From contig NZ_CANLVF010000001.1 of NCBI RefSeq assembly GCF_947494555.1, positions 372,001 through 436,000 on the forward strand: 64,000 nt of DNA, read 5' to 3'. Below, in pieces: positions 1 to 8,709 of this stretch (its first letter is position 1; the number at the start of each line of letters is the position of its first letter). The translations under genes were made by a program, and so were the position numbers. The stretch comes from an uncultured Roseibium sp. (GTDB taxonomy: Bacteria; Pseudomonadota; Alphaproteobacteria; Rhizobiales; Stappiaceae). The notes beneath the pieces were generated by a model. The model saw nothing but the letters and a program-made list of their open reading frames with translations. It did no database searches and was not told the DNA's origin.

Positions 1-1
1 G

Positions 2-187
2 GACATGTTCGACGCAGGAGTCATTGATCCTGTGCGCGTAACGGCAAGTGCTCTCGTGAACGCGACCTCGGTCGCAACCCTGATCCTGACCACCGAAACC
101 CTGATCGGCGACCTGAACGAAGGTGAAGCCGATCCCACCGCCGGCCCGGCCTTGGGCGGCGGAGCAGAACATCTCGGACGCGCCTAG
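2..187 (+). CDS. groL: GroEL-type chaperonin, C-terminal end only
   Basis: Only the last ~61 codons are in the window; the reading frame is open at the left edge. The peptide [18 protein letters not shown] followed by a [12 protein letters not shown] stretch matches the conserved C-terminal helix region of 60-kDa chaperonins (typical form AGIIDPVKVTRSAL...TTEA). The tail is short ([14 protein letters not shown]) and lacks the GGM repeat of housekeeping GroEL. That fits the dedicated chaperonin copies that accompany binuclear-iron monooxygenases (MimG type). It sits 62 bp upstream of a zinc alcohol dehydrogenase on the same strand, so the two are probably co-transcribed. Assignment to GroEL is firm; a specialised role is inference from context. 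Confidence 0.85.
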   Translation, partial: DMFDAGVIDPVRVTASALVNATSVATLILTTETLIGDLNEGEADPTAGPALGGGAEHLGRA

Positions 188-249
188 CAGATATCGAGCG
201 CAGTTCCAGTCTGCGCTTGCCGACCTCCTGCCTGAGAAAGGAACCCGTC

Positions 250-1293
250 ATGAAAGCTGCCAGGCTTTATGATTACGACCCGGCGATGAATGTCGAACTC
301 AAGATTGAAGACGTTGCACCACCAACCATAAATGCACCGGATGAGGTTGTTGTGAAAGTGGGAGCCGCTGGCCTTTGCCGTACGGATCTCCACATTATCG
401 AGGGTGTCTGGAAAGACATCATGGATGTCGAGGGAAATCTCCTGCCATACATCATGGGCCACGAGAATGCCGGCTGGGTGGAGGACGTCGGCAGCAATGT
501 AAAGTCCGTCAAACCTGGGGACGCGGTGATTGTTCACCCCCACAGGAGTTGCGGCATTTGTCTGAATTGCCGGTATGGCCATGACATGTATTGTGATCAC
601 GGACAGTTCCCCGGACTGGGGCTGGATGGGGGGTTCGCCGAGTATTTCCTCACTAATGAAAGTTCTCTGATCAAACTGAATACAAATGTCACGCCCCTGG
701 ATGTTGCTCCGATGGCAGACGCCGGTATCACTGCGTACAGGGCAGCGAAGCGTGCTGCCGGATTGGTGTATCCCGGAGCTTACGTCACCGTTCTGGGTGT
801 CGGTGGCCTCGGACATATCGCAATTCAGTGCCTGAAGCATCTTTGCGGCGCTCGCGTCATAGCGGTGGATCGTGAGCCAGGCGCGCAGGCGCTTGCCCGG
901 GATCTGGGTGCTGACTTCGTACTTGACGGAGGCCCCGATCTGATTGAGCAAATCAAGGACATTACCGGTGGCGGCAGTCAGGTTGTGATCGATTTTGTCG
1001 GCGAACTGGGTGTAGAGAACATTTGCTGGAAACTACTGCGCCAGGGCGGCGAACTGATCGTTGTCGGGTATGGGGGGCAGATCGAAGTCCCGACAGTCGA
1101 ACTTGTAGTCAACGAGATCAAGATCGGCGGCAGCCTTGTCGGTGACTATACCGAGCTGGTTGAATTGATGGAATTGAACGCCGATGGTCTGGTGAAAATG
1201 CACTACACCGAGTATTCGCTGGACAATATCAACACAGCCATTGACGATTTCAAAAATCGAAAATTTACAGGGCGCGGTGTGATCGTTCCATAA
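250..1293 (+). CDS. Zinc-dependent NAD(P) alcohol dehydrogenase (MDR family)
   Basis: 347 residues, the usual length for medium-chain zinc alcohol dehydrogenases. Visible: the catalytic-zinc region (GLCRTDLH and GHENAGWVE), a four-cysteine structural-zinc lobe (CGICLNC...C), and a Rossmann GVGGLGH motif followed by an acidic residue (AVDRE) favouring NAD. The ATG at 250 follows GAGAAAGGAACC, a good ribosome site; an in-frame upstream extension to 217 has none. With the chaperonin gene before it and a sigma-54 regulator after it, it resembles the secondary-alcohol dehydrogenase of propane/acetone monooxygenase clusters, oxidising for example 2-propanol. The substrate is inferred. A strong terminator follows directly. 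Confidence 0.85.
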   Translation: MKAARLYDYDPAMNVELKIEDVAPPTINAPDEVVVKVGAAGLCRTDLHIIEGVWKDIMDVEGNLLPYIMGHENAGWVEDVGSNVKSVKPGDAVIVHPHRSCGICLNCRYGHDMYCDHGQFPGLGLDGGFAEYFLTNESSLIKLNTNVTPLDVAPMADAGITAYRAAKRAAGLVYPGAYVTVLGVGGLGHIAIQCLKHLCGARVIAVDREPGAQALARDLGADFVLDGGPDLIEQIKDITGGGSQVVIDFVGELGVENICWKLLRQGGELIVVGYGGQIEVPTVELVVNEIKIGGSLVGDYTELVELMELNADGLVKMHYTEYSLDNINTAIDDFKNRKFTGRGVIVP

Positions 1294-1310
1294 GGAAAAA
1301 CCAAATTGAA

Positions 1311-1346
1311 AGGCGGAGCGATGATTTAATCGCGCCGCCTTTTTTC
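1311..1346 (+). terminator. Rho-independent terminator after adh
   Basis: AGGCGGAGCGA pairs with TCGCGCCGCCT (one mismatch) across an eight-base AT loop and is followed by a run of T. It closes the groL-adh transcript and separates it from the convergent regulator gene. Confidence 0.85.
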
Positions 1347-1390
1347 TTTATTCATTTTCATATTGCGAGAGTTTTATCCGAAAGCGTCTG

Positions 1391-3427
1391 TTACTTTCCC
1401 CGATCAAGGCCATAAAGCTTTATTTTTCGGTACAGCGTTGGCCGGGAAATACCCAGCGAGGCAGCAACCTTGGAAAGATTTCCGTTTTCGAGTTCGATCG
1501 CCCGTTGAATTGCGATGGATTCAATGTCGTCGAGATTAAGTTGGTCTGCGGGAACCGCTGCCCTGCCGCCGGGCAGGATCAGATCATCGTCCGGCGATGT
1601 AATGTCCGAGGGAAGGTCCCACATTGAAATCCGTTCGCTTGTCGACAAAAGACAAAGCCGCTCGATGGTGTTTCGAAGTTCACGAACGTTTCCCGGCCAG
1701 CGATAAGTGCTCAGGGCAGTTCTTGCACTGTCGTCGAAAACAAGCGGGGAGCGTCCGAACTTTCGGGACAAAGTCCTGTTGAACTGGTCGATGAGCAGGA
1801 AAATGTCATCCCCCCTTTCGCGAAGAGGTGGAACCTCGATGACAATTGCACTTATCCTGTAAAACAGGTCCCGGCGGAAGTTTCCTTCTTCTATGTCATG
1901 GCGCAGGTTCCGATTGGTCATCGCGACCAGCTGGACATCAATCGCTCTGCGGGTGTTGCAGCCGATGCGATAGACCGCGCGCTGTTCCAGCGTTCGCAGA
2001 AGATAAGATTGCAGCTCAAGCGGCATGTCACCAATCTCATCAAGGCAAATCACGCCGCCATTGGCCAGCTCGAACTTGCCGACTTTACCTTCACGCAGGG
2101 CACCGGTGAAAGCGCCGGCCACATGTCCAAACAGTTCGCCGCCAATCAAATCATTTGAAATAGCCGCGCAATTCACCGCGACATAAGGGGCATTTTTCTT
2201 TTTGTGATGACTGTGAATCAGGCGTGCGAACAGCTCCTTGCCGACACCGGTTTCACCCTGGACGAGAACCGTCACATTGGCTTCAGCCGCGCGGCGTGCA
2301 AAGTCGATCGCTTCAAGCATCTTCGGGCAGTTGCCGACAATCTCGATTTCATCTTCTTCGACGCCCGTCCTCGGGGCAATCTTGATGCTCCGGTGCTTTG
2401 TCAAAGGTTCACGGGAGGCTGACTGACCCGGCAGAATGACAACAGCTCCGCGGGTTTCACCCCCTGACTTCAGGAGCTCGACCCCCTTGATCGTCAATTC
2501 TCTGGGTATTGCCTGGGCAAGCTGGCCACCGGTCATTTCAGGGTTCATGGCCAACAGTTTCCGGCCAATCATAAATTCCTGCTTCCGCCTTGAAGGTATC
2601 CGATCCGTGTTCCGATTGTAGACAATCCGTCCGGCCCGATTGAGAAGCACGATCCCGTCAGTGCTGCTGTGGGTTGCTGACGAGTCAATGAGCGCTTCGA
2701 GCAGGATTGTTCTTTCTTCACGCAATCCTTCGGCCAGCGCAATTTCGATCTCTCGCGCGGCCGCCACGACAAGAGCGAGATTGTGAGGCCGGAAAATCGC
2801 CGGTGGCCCCGACAGATCCAGAACCCCCGCGATGCTTTTGTCGAGGGGGTCGAATATGGGGGCTGCGGCACAGGTCCATGCCTTGATACCCAGGCAGAAA
2901 TGTTCCGACGCATGAACATAAGCCGGCGTGCCCGTGCTGAGGGCCGTGCCGATCCCATTCGTGCCGATGACGCCTTCCGCCCATACGCCCCCGATTTCCA
3001 GTTTGATGTCGCGGCCTGCATCGATCGTCTGAGGATCTCCGATCGCTTCTATGATCGTGCCGTTTTTGTCTGTGAGAATGAGAATGGCGCCGGATTCCGC
3101 CAGATGAGGTGAAAGGCGCGCAAATGCGGACTTGGCTGCCGTCACAAGTGTCTGGTTCTTCTGCGTCAACGAGTTGATGTTTTCGGCAGTGAGTTTTTTT
3201 GGAGAACCTTGGGACAGAGCACTGATACCCAGTCCCTTGCTGCGGTCCCAGGATTTCAGAATCTCCGGCCTAACCCCTGCGAGGCCGCGTTCGATATCGT
3301 TGGTATCCAGTCTGCCTTCAACATATTGCTCCCAGGAGCGCATGGTCTGGCGTTCAGCGCCGATTGAACTAATCCGGCGTTTTCTGAAACTGGCCTGGTT
3401 CTGAGTTGTGAAATAGCTCGTTGGCAT
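1391..3427 (-). CDS. Sigma-54-dependent Fis-family activator (AcoR/MimR-like)
   Basis: 678 residues from the ATG at 3427; a TTG seven codons upstream is possible but has no ribosome site, while AGGGA lies upstream of the ATG. Order: a GAF-type sensor (about 90-235) with the AcoR-like segment GTNGIGTAL, a PAS-like segment (about 250-330), a sigma-54 AAA+ domain with Walker A GETGVGKE (~391), GAFTGA (~438) and Walker B LDEIGD (~462), then a Fis-type HTH ending TLYRKIKLYG. All catalytic elements are present, so it should activate RNA polymerase-sigma-54. It converges on groL-adh and is probably the activator of that cluster; the inducer (alcohol or ketone) is inferred. Confidence 0.88.
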   Translation of the reverse strand: MPTSYFTTQNQASFRKRRISSIGAERQTMRSWEQYVEGRLDTNDIERGLAGVRPEILKSWDRSKGLGISALSQGSPKKLTAENINSLTQKNQTLVTAAKSAFARLSPHLAESGAILILTDKNGTIIEAIGDPQTIDAGRDIKLEIGGVWAEGVIGTNGIGTALSTGTPAYVHASEHFCLGIKAWTCAAAPIFDPLDKSIAGVLDLSGPPAIFRPHNLALVVAAAREIEIALAEGLREERTILLEALIDSSATHSSTDGIVLLNRAGRIVYNRNTDRIPSRRKQEFMIGRKLLAMNPEMTGGQLAQAIPRELTIKGVELLKSGGETRGAVVILPGQSASREPLTKHRSIKIAPRTGVEEDEIEIVGNCPKMLEAIDFARRAAEANVTVLVQGETGVGKELFARLIHSHHKKKNAPYVAVNCAAISNDLIGGELFGHVAGAFTGALREGKVGKFELANGGVICLDEIGDMPLELQSYLLRTLEQRAVYRIGCNTRRAIDVQLVAMTNRNLRHDIEEGNFRRDLFYRISAIVIEVPPLRERGDDIFLLIDQFNRTLSRKFGRSPLVFDDSARTALSTYRWPGNVRELRNTIERLCLLSTSERISMWDLPSDITSPDDDLILPGGRAAVPADQLNLDDIESIAIQRAIELENGNLSKVAASLGISRPTLYRKIKLYGLDRGK

Positions 3428-3496
3428 GTTGTCTCGCGTCCCTGACAAGTAGCAATTCTGAGCGTGATTTTTAGTTGTTACATCTCAGACTGTGCG

Positions 3497-3982
3497 TTAG
3501 GGAACCTGAAGCCTGTCGCGGATCACCCCGAGAATTTTGTCTTCGATCTCCGGGGTTGCGATGACGATCCCGTCGAGCTCGGCCAACATGTCTTCGACGG
3601 CTTCGTCGACGGGAGAGATGAACCCGTTTTGCTTGGTCGCAAGGGCGAAATAGCGAACTGAGCCACGTTCTCTGATCTCTCCCAGAAACAGCATTTGTTT
3701 TCCGGTTTTTGTATCCATGACAAAAACCCGGCCGTTGGGGCTTCTGCGCAACCGAGGTTCAGGCTCTACCTGCGTTGGGGAGTTGTCCATGAAATGGAAA
3801 ACGAGACCATCCGGCTTCGGCGCTTCTCGCGATTGGTTCAACAGTTTGCGTGAACGGCTAAAGCCGCCGTTGCTGATTTGATCGGCAAGCCGGTGTATGG
3901 TTGTTCTGTTTTCGTTGATCAGGCGTTTCGCTGCGACATCCTCGCGCCTGGGCCCTTCTTTCTTGGAGATTATCTCAACCAA
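3497..3982 (-). CDS. Hypothetical protein, 161 aa
   Basis: I do not recognise this protein. It is soluble, with no signal peptide or membrane segment. The N-terminal half is basic and helix-like (REDVAAKRLINENRTTIHRLADQI). The C-terminal half has beta-like segments (GRVFVMDTKTGKQMLFLGEI) and an acidic helix. The start is TTG at 3982, chosen because AGGGAG sits eight bases upstream; no in-frame ATG lies in the first 60 codons. It lies 69 bp upstream of the sigma-54 activator on the same strand and may be co-transcribed. Codon usage looks like that of its neighbours. A link to the monooxygenase cluster is positional only. Confidence 0.6.
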   Translation of the reverse strand: MVEIISKKEGPRREDVAAKRLINENRTTIHRLADQISNGGFSRSRKLLNQSREAPKPDGLVFHFMDNSPTQVEPEPRLRRSPNGRVFVMDTKTGKQMLFLGEIRERGSVRYFALATKQNGFISPVDEAVEDMLAELDGIVIATPEIEDKILGVIRDRLQVP

Positions 3983-4303
3983 CTTATTCTCTCCCTAGTT
4001 ATCCTTAGTGCCGGATTTGCAGGCCGATGTTCGCTACTAAGGACGTTGCTGCCGCAAGGCAGCTTTTTGTTCCGGTCTGACACCAAATTTCAGCGCGGAA
4101 ACGCAAATGAGAATTCGGTGAGACGGATAATTTTTCGGATAGGTTATGTGAGATGGTTCCGCAATGCGGTGTCAAATTGACGTATCGCTCTCCCTGTTCA
4201 ACGACCGCTGACCGGCAACTGCCGCGAGTATTAAACATACTTTGCTGCAGACATCATCTTGATTGCTCTCCATTTTACTTTTAAAATATGTACGTGTCCA
4301 TTA

Positions 4304-4354
4304 TTTGTTCCAAAAAGCACTTAATTTTTTTTATTTTTTTTATTTTGGAACAAA
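4304..4354. repeat. Inverted repeat TTTGTTCCAAAA / TTTTGGAACAAA in AT-rich gap
   Basis: A perfect 12-base inverted repeat (4304-4315 and 4343-4354) flanks 27 bases of almost pure A/T. Arm centres are 39 bp apart. It lies in the 3983-4481 gap, which holds no other convincing gene and turns very AT-rich after 4260. It could be an enhancer-type site for the neighbouring sigma-54 activator or a long hairpin. I found no good -24/-12 promoter beside it. Confidence 0.5.
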
Positions 4355-4481
4355 AAGAAATATACTACTTGTGGGTTTCAGTGAAAGTATATTCATAGTC
4401 CGAGTATTATTGCCAAATTTTCTTTAGTATATTGTTTTTGAAGGATAATTTCAAAAATTGCGTTGGAGGGCAGAGCAATTC

Positions 4482-5045
4482 GTGTTCTGGAGCGTGCAAG
4501 TAGTGATTGAAGAAGTGTCACAAAATTTTACAGTTTTTCCGGAATCTGTTGAAATTGTTCTGAGCAGCGGCCTGCTTCGTCTAAGGCCGCCGCGCCTCCA
4601 AGATGGTGAGGCGATCTCCAAAGTGCTTTCAGACGAACGGGTATCTCGGTACCTCGCCGCATTGCCTTGTCCGCTGGATGACCGGTCGTTGCGGGATTAC
4701 CTGGATTTTCTGACTGGCCCCGATCAGGTTTCAAAGGTGTTGGAATTTGATGGCAAATTCGCCGGACTGGTCTCGCTGTCCACCCAGCTGACATTCTGGG
4801 TAGCCCACAAATATTGGCGAATGGGGCTGGCAAGTAGCGCGGTGAGGTGGGTTGTCGAGCACCATCTCGGTAGCTGCGCAAGCCGACCTCTCATCGCCGA
4901 AGTTCATTCTGCAAATCAAAGCTCAATCAGTCTGCTGGAAAAGCTGGGCTTTGAAAAGACCGGCCAAATGAAACGTAGATTTTCGTTTATATCTGAGACA
5001 ACGGAAGACTTCGTAATCTACGAGCTCAAGAATACTTCTGCTTGA
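4482..5045 (+). CDS. GNAT-family N-acetyltransferase (RimJ/RimL-like)
   Basis: About 187 residues. It shows the RimL-type N-terminal pattern GLLRLRPPRLQDGEAI, a central acetyl-CoA-binding region around FWVAHKYWRMGLASSAVRWVV (R/Q-x-x-G-x-A equivalent) and the C-terminal NQSSISLLEKLGFEKTG motif typical of GNATs that acetylate N-terminal or small-molecule amines. The start is uncertain. The frame opens at a TTG (4458), but GGAGGG at 4464-4469 lies inside that stretch, so the GTG at 4482 is preferred; a GTG at 4494 is also possible. The gene stands alone, preceded by an AT-rich region. The substrate cannot be told. Confidence 0.75.
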   Translation: MFWSVQVVIEEVSQNFTVFPESVEIVLSSGLLRLRPPRLQDGEAISKVLSDERVSRYLAALPCPLDDRSLRDYLDFLTGPDQVSKVLEFDGKFAGLVSLSTQLTFWVAHKYWRMGLASSAVRWVVEHHLGSCASRPLIAEVHSANQSSISLLEKLGFEKTGQMKRRFSFISETTEDFVIYELKNTSA

Positions 5046-5448
5046 ATGGCTATTTGACGTTGACTCTGGACTTCGGACTCAAATCCGGCAACAGACTATT
5101 GCGGCAAGTCAGGGTGCTGACTGGCAGCTTTTGGCAGTAAAGTCGTAGCTTGGGCAACCTGCAGGTCTCCCTGAACATACAGAAAATCCACGTCTGATCC
5201 AAACACTCCAGCCTGTCTCAGGAGCGTGAGGGGTAGCACCTCAATCAACCGAAGGACGCCGCGCTAAACCGGATGAGGAACGAGTCGCAGGTCATGGCCC
5301 TGAACCATGCCTCAGAGGATGCTGTTTGTGACCAGCATCATTTCTACGGTTTCAACCTTGTTTGTCGTCATCACCATTCAAGACCTTCCGTCTTTCTAAT
5401 CACGGCGGCGTACCTCTCAGGCGAGCCGGAGTTTGCTCATGGGAAACA
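5046..5448. other. Intergenic gap without recognisable gene
   Basis: About 400 bp between the acetyltransferase and the FadR-type operator. Small open frames exist but none has a ribosome site plus protein-like composition. I see no terminator, repeat or RNA signature. Confidence 0.5.
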
Positions 5449-5503
5449 TTGTCTGACATAATGTTTACATTGTCAGACAAAGTGATATGGTTCGATCAGA
5501 CAA
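5449..5503. promoter_or_regulatory. Tandem FadR-type operators upstream of the GntR gene
   Basis: TTGTCTGACA (5449-5458) and TTGTCAGACAA (5470-5480) are two palindromes of the form TTGTC-N-GACAA with centres 21 bp apart, so on one face of the helix. A further half-site CAGACAA lies at 5497-5503. This is the operator architecture of FCD-domain GntR regulators. Position 45-75 bp before the regulator start argues for autoregulation and control of the downstream transport operon. Confidence 0.75.
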
Positions 5504-5524
5504 CGGAAAGGTCGACACCAGTCC

Positions 5525-6253
5525 ATGGCTGAAAAAGCTTCGACAAAGAAACCCGCTCCTGAAGAACGCGATGCTGAAGGGCCTCGAGATGTGCCGCATG
5601 CACTCATCAAGCTGATCGAAGACGAGGGGCTTCAGGTCGGGGACCGGTTGCCGCCGGAACTGGAGTTGGTGCGGCGCCTCGGGTTCGGCAGGTCAACCAT
5701 CCGCGAGACCCTGAAAACCTGGGAAAGCATGGGTGTTGTAAGCCGAAACAAGGGCGCGGGTACCAGGCTGATTGGCGAAATGTCCCGGAATACCCTGCGG
5801 GTCGCGCTGACGATCAAGCATGAGGCTGAAAGCCTGATCAGGATGCAGCAGGTCCGCCGGCCGCTTGAGATTGAGGCCGTTCGTCTGGCAACGCGGCTTG
5901 CGACGCCAGACCAGCGCCGCGTCATCAATGCACGTGCGGCTGAACTCATTGCTGTTTACGAGGCGGGCGAGGACTGGCGCCCCGCCGACCATCGCTTTCA
6001 CAAGGCGATCCATGCGGCCACCGGAAACCCGCTCTTTGAACAAATCATCGATCAGATCCTGAAGTGCTTTCACGGCATCTACGAAACGCCCTTCGGAAAA
6101 CCGCACCTGGGTCAGGATTCAATCCCGCTGCACAGGCCGCTGGCAGATGCGGTCGTTGCCGGGGACGAGGGCAGGGCGGTCGAGTTCACTGAGCGCATCA
6201 TCGACATGGTCTGCGCCGAAACGCTTCAGATCGCCGAGAATTGCAATGACTGA
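5525..6253 (+). CDS. GntR/FadR-family transcriptional regulator (FCD domain)
   Basis: 242 residues. The N-terminal winged HTH (about 20-85) carries the GntR signature LPPELELVRRLGFGRSTIRETL, and the all-helical FCD ligand domain (about 95-230) has the metal-binding pattern D..H (ADHRFHKAIHAATGNPLF) and a late histidine (LHRPLADAV). The ATG at 5525 follows GGAAAGG. Its 3' end overlaps the PLP-enzyme gene by eight bases, so they are translated as a unit. It probably represses this operon through the two TTGTCNGACAA palindromes just upstream and is released by an acid or amino-acid-like ligand of the pathway. The ligand is unknown. Confidence 0.88.
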   Translation: MAEKASTKKPAPEERDAEGPRDVPHALIKLIEDEGLQVGDRLPPELELVRRLGFGRSTIRETLKTWESMGVVSRNKGAGTRLIGEMSRNTLRVALTIKHEAESLIRMQQVRRPLEIEAVRLATRLATPDQRRVINARAAELIAVYEAGEDWRPADHRFHKAIHAATGNPLFEQIIDQILKCFHGIYETPFGKPHLGQDSIPLHRPLADAVVAGDEGRAVEFTERIIDMVCAETLQIAENCND

Positions 6254-7415
6254 GCGACACCCCGACGATTTTTCGATCGAGACCTTGCTCGCCTCTGTCG
6301 CTGAAGGTGCAGGTGGAGCGGTGGTTCCGCCGATCGTGCAATCGTCCCTGTTCGCGTTCGACAATTACAAGGCGTTCGAAGATCGGATGGCGGGGCGTTC
6401 GGACGATCCACTTTACAGCCGTGTTCAGAACCCGACTGTTGCCGCATTTGAGACCCTGGTTGCCAAAGCCGAGGAAGGTGAGGCGGCTGTCGGTTTTGCC
6501 TCCGGCATGGCGGCCATTTCATCCACCATTTTCGCATTTGTGAGACCGGGCGACCGAATTGCCTGCGTCGAGCATGTCTATCCGGACGCCTACAGGTTTT
6601 TCGAGCGCTTGCTGAGACCCTTGGGGATAGAGATTTCGTATCATTCGCTCGCCGAATTCGAGAATAATCCGGATCTGCTTGCAGGGGTGAAGCTCGCCTA
6701 TCTTGAGAGCCCGAACACGGTCGTGTTTCAGGCGATGGATTTGCCGAGAGTGGCTGCCCACGCCAAGCGTCACGGCACACTCACGGTTATCGACAATTCC
6801 TGGGCCACACCAGTCTTTCAGCGTCCGCTCACTCTTGGGATCGACATCGTTCTTCACTCGGCCTCGAAGTATCTGTCGGGGCATTCCGATACGGTCGCCG
6901 GAGTTGTTGTTTCCACCGGGGATCTGATTTACCGGATCCGCGATCTGTCACTTTCATTGCTCGGCGGCAAGCTTGCACCGTTCGAAGCATTTTTGTTGAC
7001 CCGTGGCCTGCGGACACTCGGTGCACGCATGCGGCAGCATCACGCGACAGCAGACCGCTTCGTGGACAACCTTTCCAGGCACCCGCTTGTCACGAAAGTA
7101 CTGTCTCCCGGGCCCAATACGGTTCCTGGGCTGACCGGGCGGTCCGGGCTGCTCTCCGTCGAATTGGATGAGAGTGTCAGCATCCCGGACTTCGCAGATG
7201 GATTGAAGCTGTTCCGGCTCGGGGTGAGTTGGGGTGGTTTCGAGAGCCTCCTTCTGCCGACGCAAATCGCACTCAACCAGTCCGGCGAAGAGAACTCGCT
7301 GCAGCGGTTCGGCGTTTCGGGCCGGATCGTCCGGTTGAGCCTCGGATTGGAAGATCCCATCGACCTTTGGGCTGACTTTGATGCGGCTCTCAATCTAAGC
7401 GCCAAACGAAAATAA
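6246..7415 (+). CDS. Cys/Met-metabolism PLP-dependent enzyme (cystathionine gamma-synthase/beta-lyase family)
   Basis: 389 residues, fold-type I PLP enzyme. Visible: YSRVQNPT (substrate/PLP-phosphate region), the GFASGMAAI glycine loop, the PLP-stacking aromatic in HVYPDAYRFFE, IDNSWATP, and the Schiff-base lysine K208 in HSASKYLSGHSD. The gene starts inside the end of the GntR gene (ATG 6246). The family covers transsulfuration, methionine gamma-lyase and cysteine/cystathionine beta-lyase; the beta-lyase-like DNSWATP form suggests C-S beta-elimination. Placement directly before a sugar-type ABC importer suggests degradation of an imported sulfur- or amino-containing compound rather than methionine synthesis. 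The exact substrate is open. Confidence 0.85.
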   Translation: MTERHPDDFSIETLLASVAEGAGGAVVPPIVQSSLFAFDNYKAFEDRMAGRSDDPLYSRVQNPTVAAFETLVAKAEEGEAAVGFASGMAAISSTIFAFVRPGDRIACVEHVYPDAYRFFERLLRPLGIEISYHSLAEFENNPDLLAGVKLAYLESPNTVVFQAMDLPRVAAHAKRHGTLTVIDNSWATPVFQRPLTLGIDIVLHSASKYLSGHSDTVAGVVVSTGDLIYRIRDLSLSLLGGKLAPFEAFLLTRGLRTLGARMRQHHATADRFVDNLSRHPLVTKVLSPGPNTVPGLTGRSGLLSVELDESVSIPDFADGLKLFRLGVSWGGFESLLLPTQIALNQSGEENSLQRFGVSGRIVRLSLGLEDPIDLWADFDAALNLSAKRK

Positions 7416-7452
7416 GGCGTGCCAAACAACTGAACTCAAAAGAGGTGGAGAT

Positions 7453-8709
7453 ATGAAAAGACTGTTCGGCGCACTCAGTGCGTTAGCTGTTCTGGCGGCA
7501 ACGTCCGCTCATGCTGAAACATTGAAGCTGGTGGAAGTGATCACCAGTCCGGAACGTACGGAAGTCCTGCAGGGACTGGTTGATGAATTCGAAGCGGCGA
7601 ACCCCGGTACGGAAGTGGAAATCGTCTCTTTGCCCTGGGGGCAGGCGTTCGAAAAATTCGCGACCATGGTTGCCGGTGGTGACATTCCCGACATTGTTGA
7701 AATGCCTGATCGCTGGGCAGGCATCTACAAGGACAGGTTGGTCGATCTGAACGACAAGATTGCCGGTTGGGAGCACGGCAACACGCTGACCCAGAAGACC
7801 ATCGATATGGGCCGGCAGACCGACGGCAAGACCGTGCGGATGATCCCGTACGGCTTCTATCTGCGCGCCCTGTTCTACAACAAGAAGCTGCTTGAGGAAG
7901 CCGGTGTCGAAGGACCGCCCAAGACCATGGAAGAATTCATGGCGGCGTCCAAGGCGGTCTCCGAACTCGACGGCAAATACGGCTATTGCCTGCGAGGCGG
8001 TCCGGGCGGTCTTAACGGCTGGATCATGATGGCGGCGACGATGAATGGCGACAACACCTTCTTCGACGAGAACGGCAAGAGCACACTTAACCAACCGGGT
8101 TCGGTCGAGGGCATCCAGTTCCTGATCGACCTCTACCAGAACGGTTACGCGCCGAAGGACGCGGTGAGCTGGGGCTTCAACGAGATCGTTGCCGGTTTCT
8201 ATTCCGGTACCTGTGCGTTCCTTGATCAGGATCCGGATGCGCTGATCGCCGTGGCCGAACGCATGGATGCAGAGGATTTCGCGGTCGTTCCGATGCCTGT
8301 CGGTCCAGGTGGCAAGGCGTTTCCGACCATCGGCTTTGCCGGATGGGCGATGTTCGACACCACGAAGGACGAAGACCTTTCCTGGAAACTGATCGCGCAT
8401 CTTTCCGCTCCGGAAGCCAACAAGACCTGGGCGAAGCGTGTCGGTGTCATTCCGATCCACGAAGGGGCGGAACAGGACCCGCACTTCAAGACGGAGCAGT
8501 TCGCCGGCTGGTTCGAAACGCTGAATGGCGAGCAGTATATTCCAACTGTCATGCCGACTTATCTGGAACAATTCGGCTATTTCGCAGATTCCATCGCACT
8601 GGAAACCAGCCAGGAAGCCCTGCTTGGTCAGCTCAGTGCACAGGAAGTTGCCGACCAGTGGGCTGAATTCCTGACTGAGGAATACGGCCGTTGGAAAGAA
8701 GCTCAATGA
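7453..8709 (+). CDS. ABC transporter sugar-type substrate-binding protein
   Basis: 418 residues with a Sec signal peptide (MKRLFGALSALAVLAATSAHA, cleavage after AHA). The mature part has the family-1 extracellular solute-binding pattern: VDEFEAANPGTEVEIVSLPW near the N-terminus, GGDIPDIVEMPD, and the central PYGFYLRALFYNKKLLEEAG hinge strand. GGTGGAG lies before the ATG. It should capture the substrate in the periplasm for the two permeases that follow; the stop overlaps the first permease start (ATGA). Sequence class points to carbohydrates or carbohydrate-like ligands. The neighbouring PLP enzyme leaves room for an amino or thio-sugar. Ligand not determined. Confidence 0.9.
   Translation: MKRLFGALSALAVLAATSAHAETLKLVEVITSPERTEVLQGLVDEFEAANPGTEVEIVSLPWGQAFEKFATMVAGGDIPDIVEMPDRWAGIYKDRLVDLNDKIAGWEHGNTLTQKTIDMGRQTDGKTVRMIPYGFYLRALFYNKKLLEEAGVEGPPKTMEEFMAASKAVSELDGKYGYCLRGGPGGLNGWIMMAATMNGDNTFFDENGKSTLNQPGSVEGIQFLIDLYQNGYAPKDAVSWGFNEIVAGFYSGTCAFLDQDPDALIAVAERMDAEDFAVVPMPVGPGGKAFPTIGFAGWAMFDTTKDEDLSWKLIAHLSAPEANKTWAKRVGVIPIHEGAEQDPHFKTEQFAGWFETLNGEQYIPTVMPTYLEQFGYFADSIALETSQEALLGQLSAQEVADQWAEFLTEEYGRWKEAQ

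Noticed and set aside
184..951. 255-codon minus-strand frame over the alcohol dehydrogenase
   Set aside because: Mirror of adh, no ribosome site.
4150..4185. Minus-strand TTGACACCGCATTGC as a -24/-12 promoter
   Set aside because: Spacing between the two elements is one base short and the -24 GG is GA.
4005..4238. 77-codon minus-strand frame in the AT-rich gap
   Set aside because: No ribosome site, random composition.
7483..8706. 407-codon open frame antisense to the sugar-binding protein gene
   Set aside because: It mirrors the coding gene exactly and has no family features or ribosome site; long antisense frames are expected in this GC-rich codon usage.
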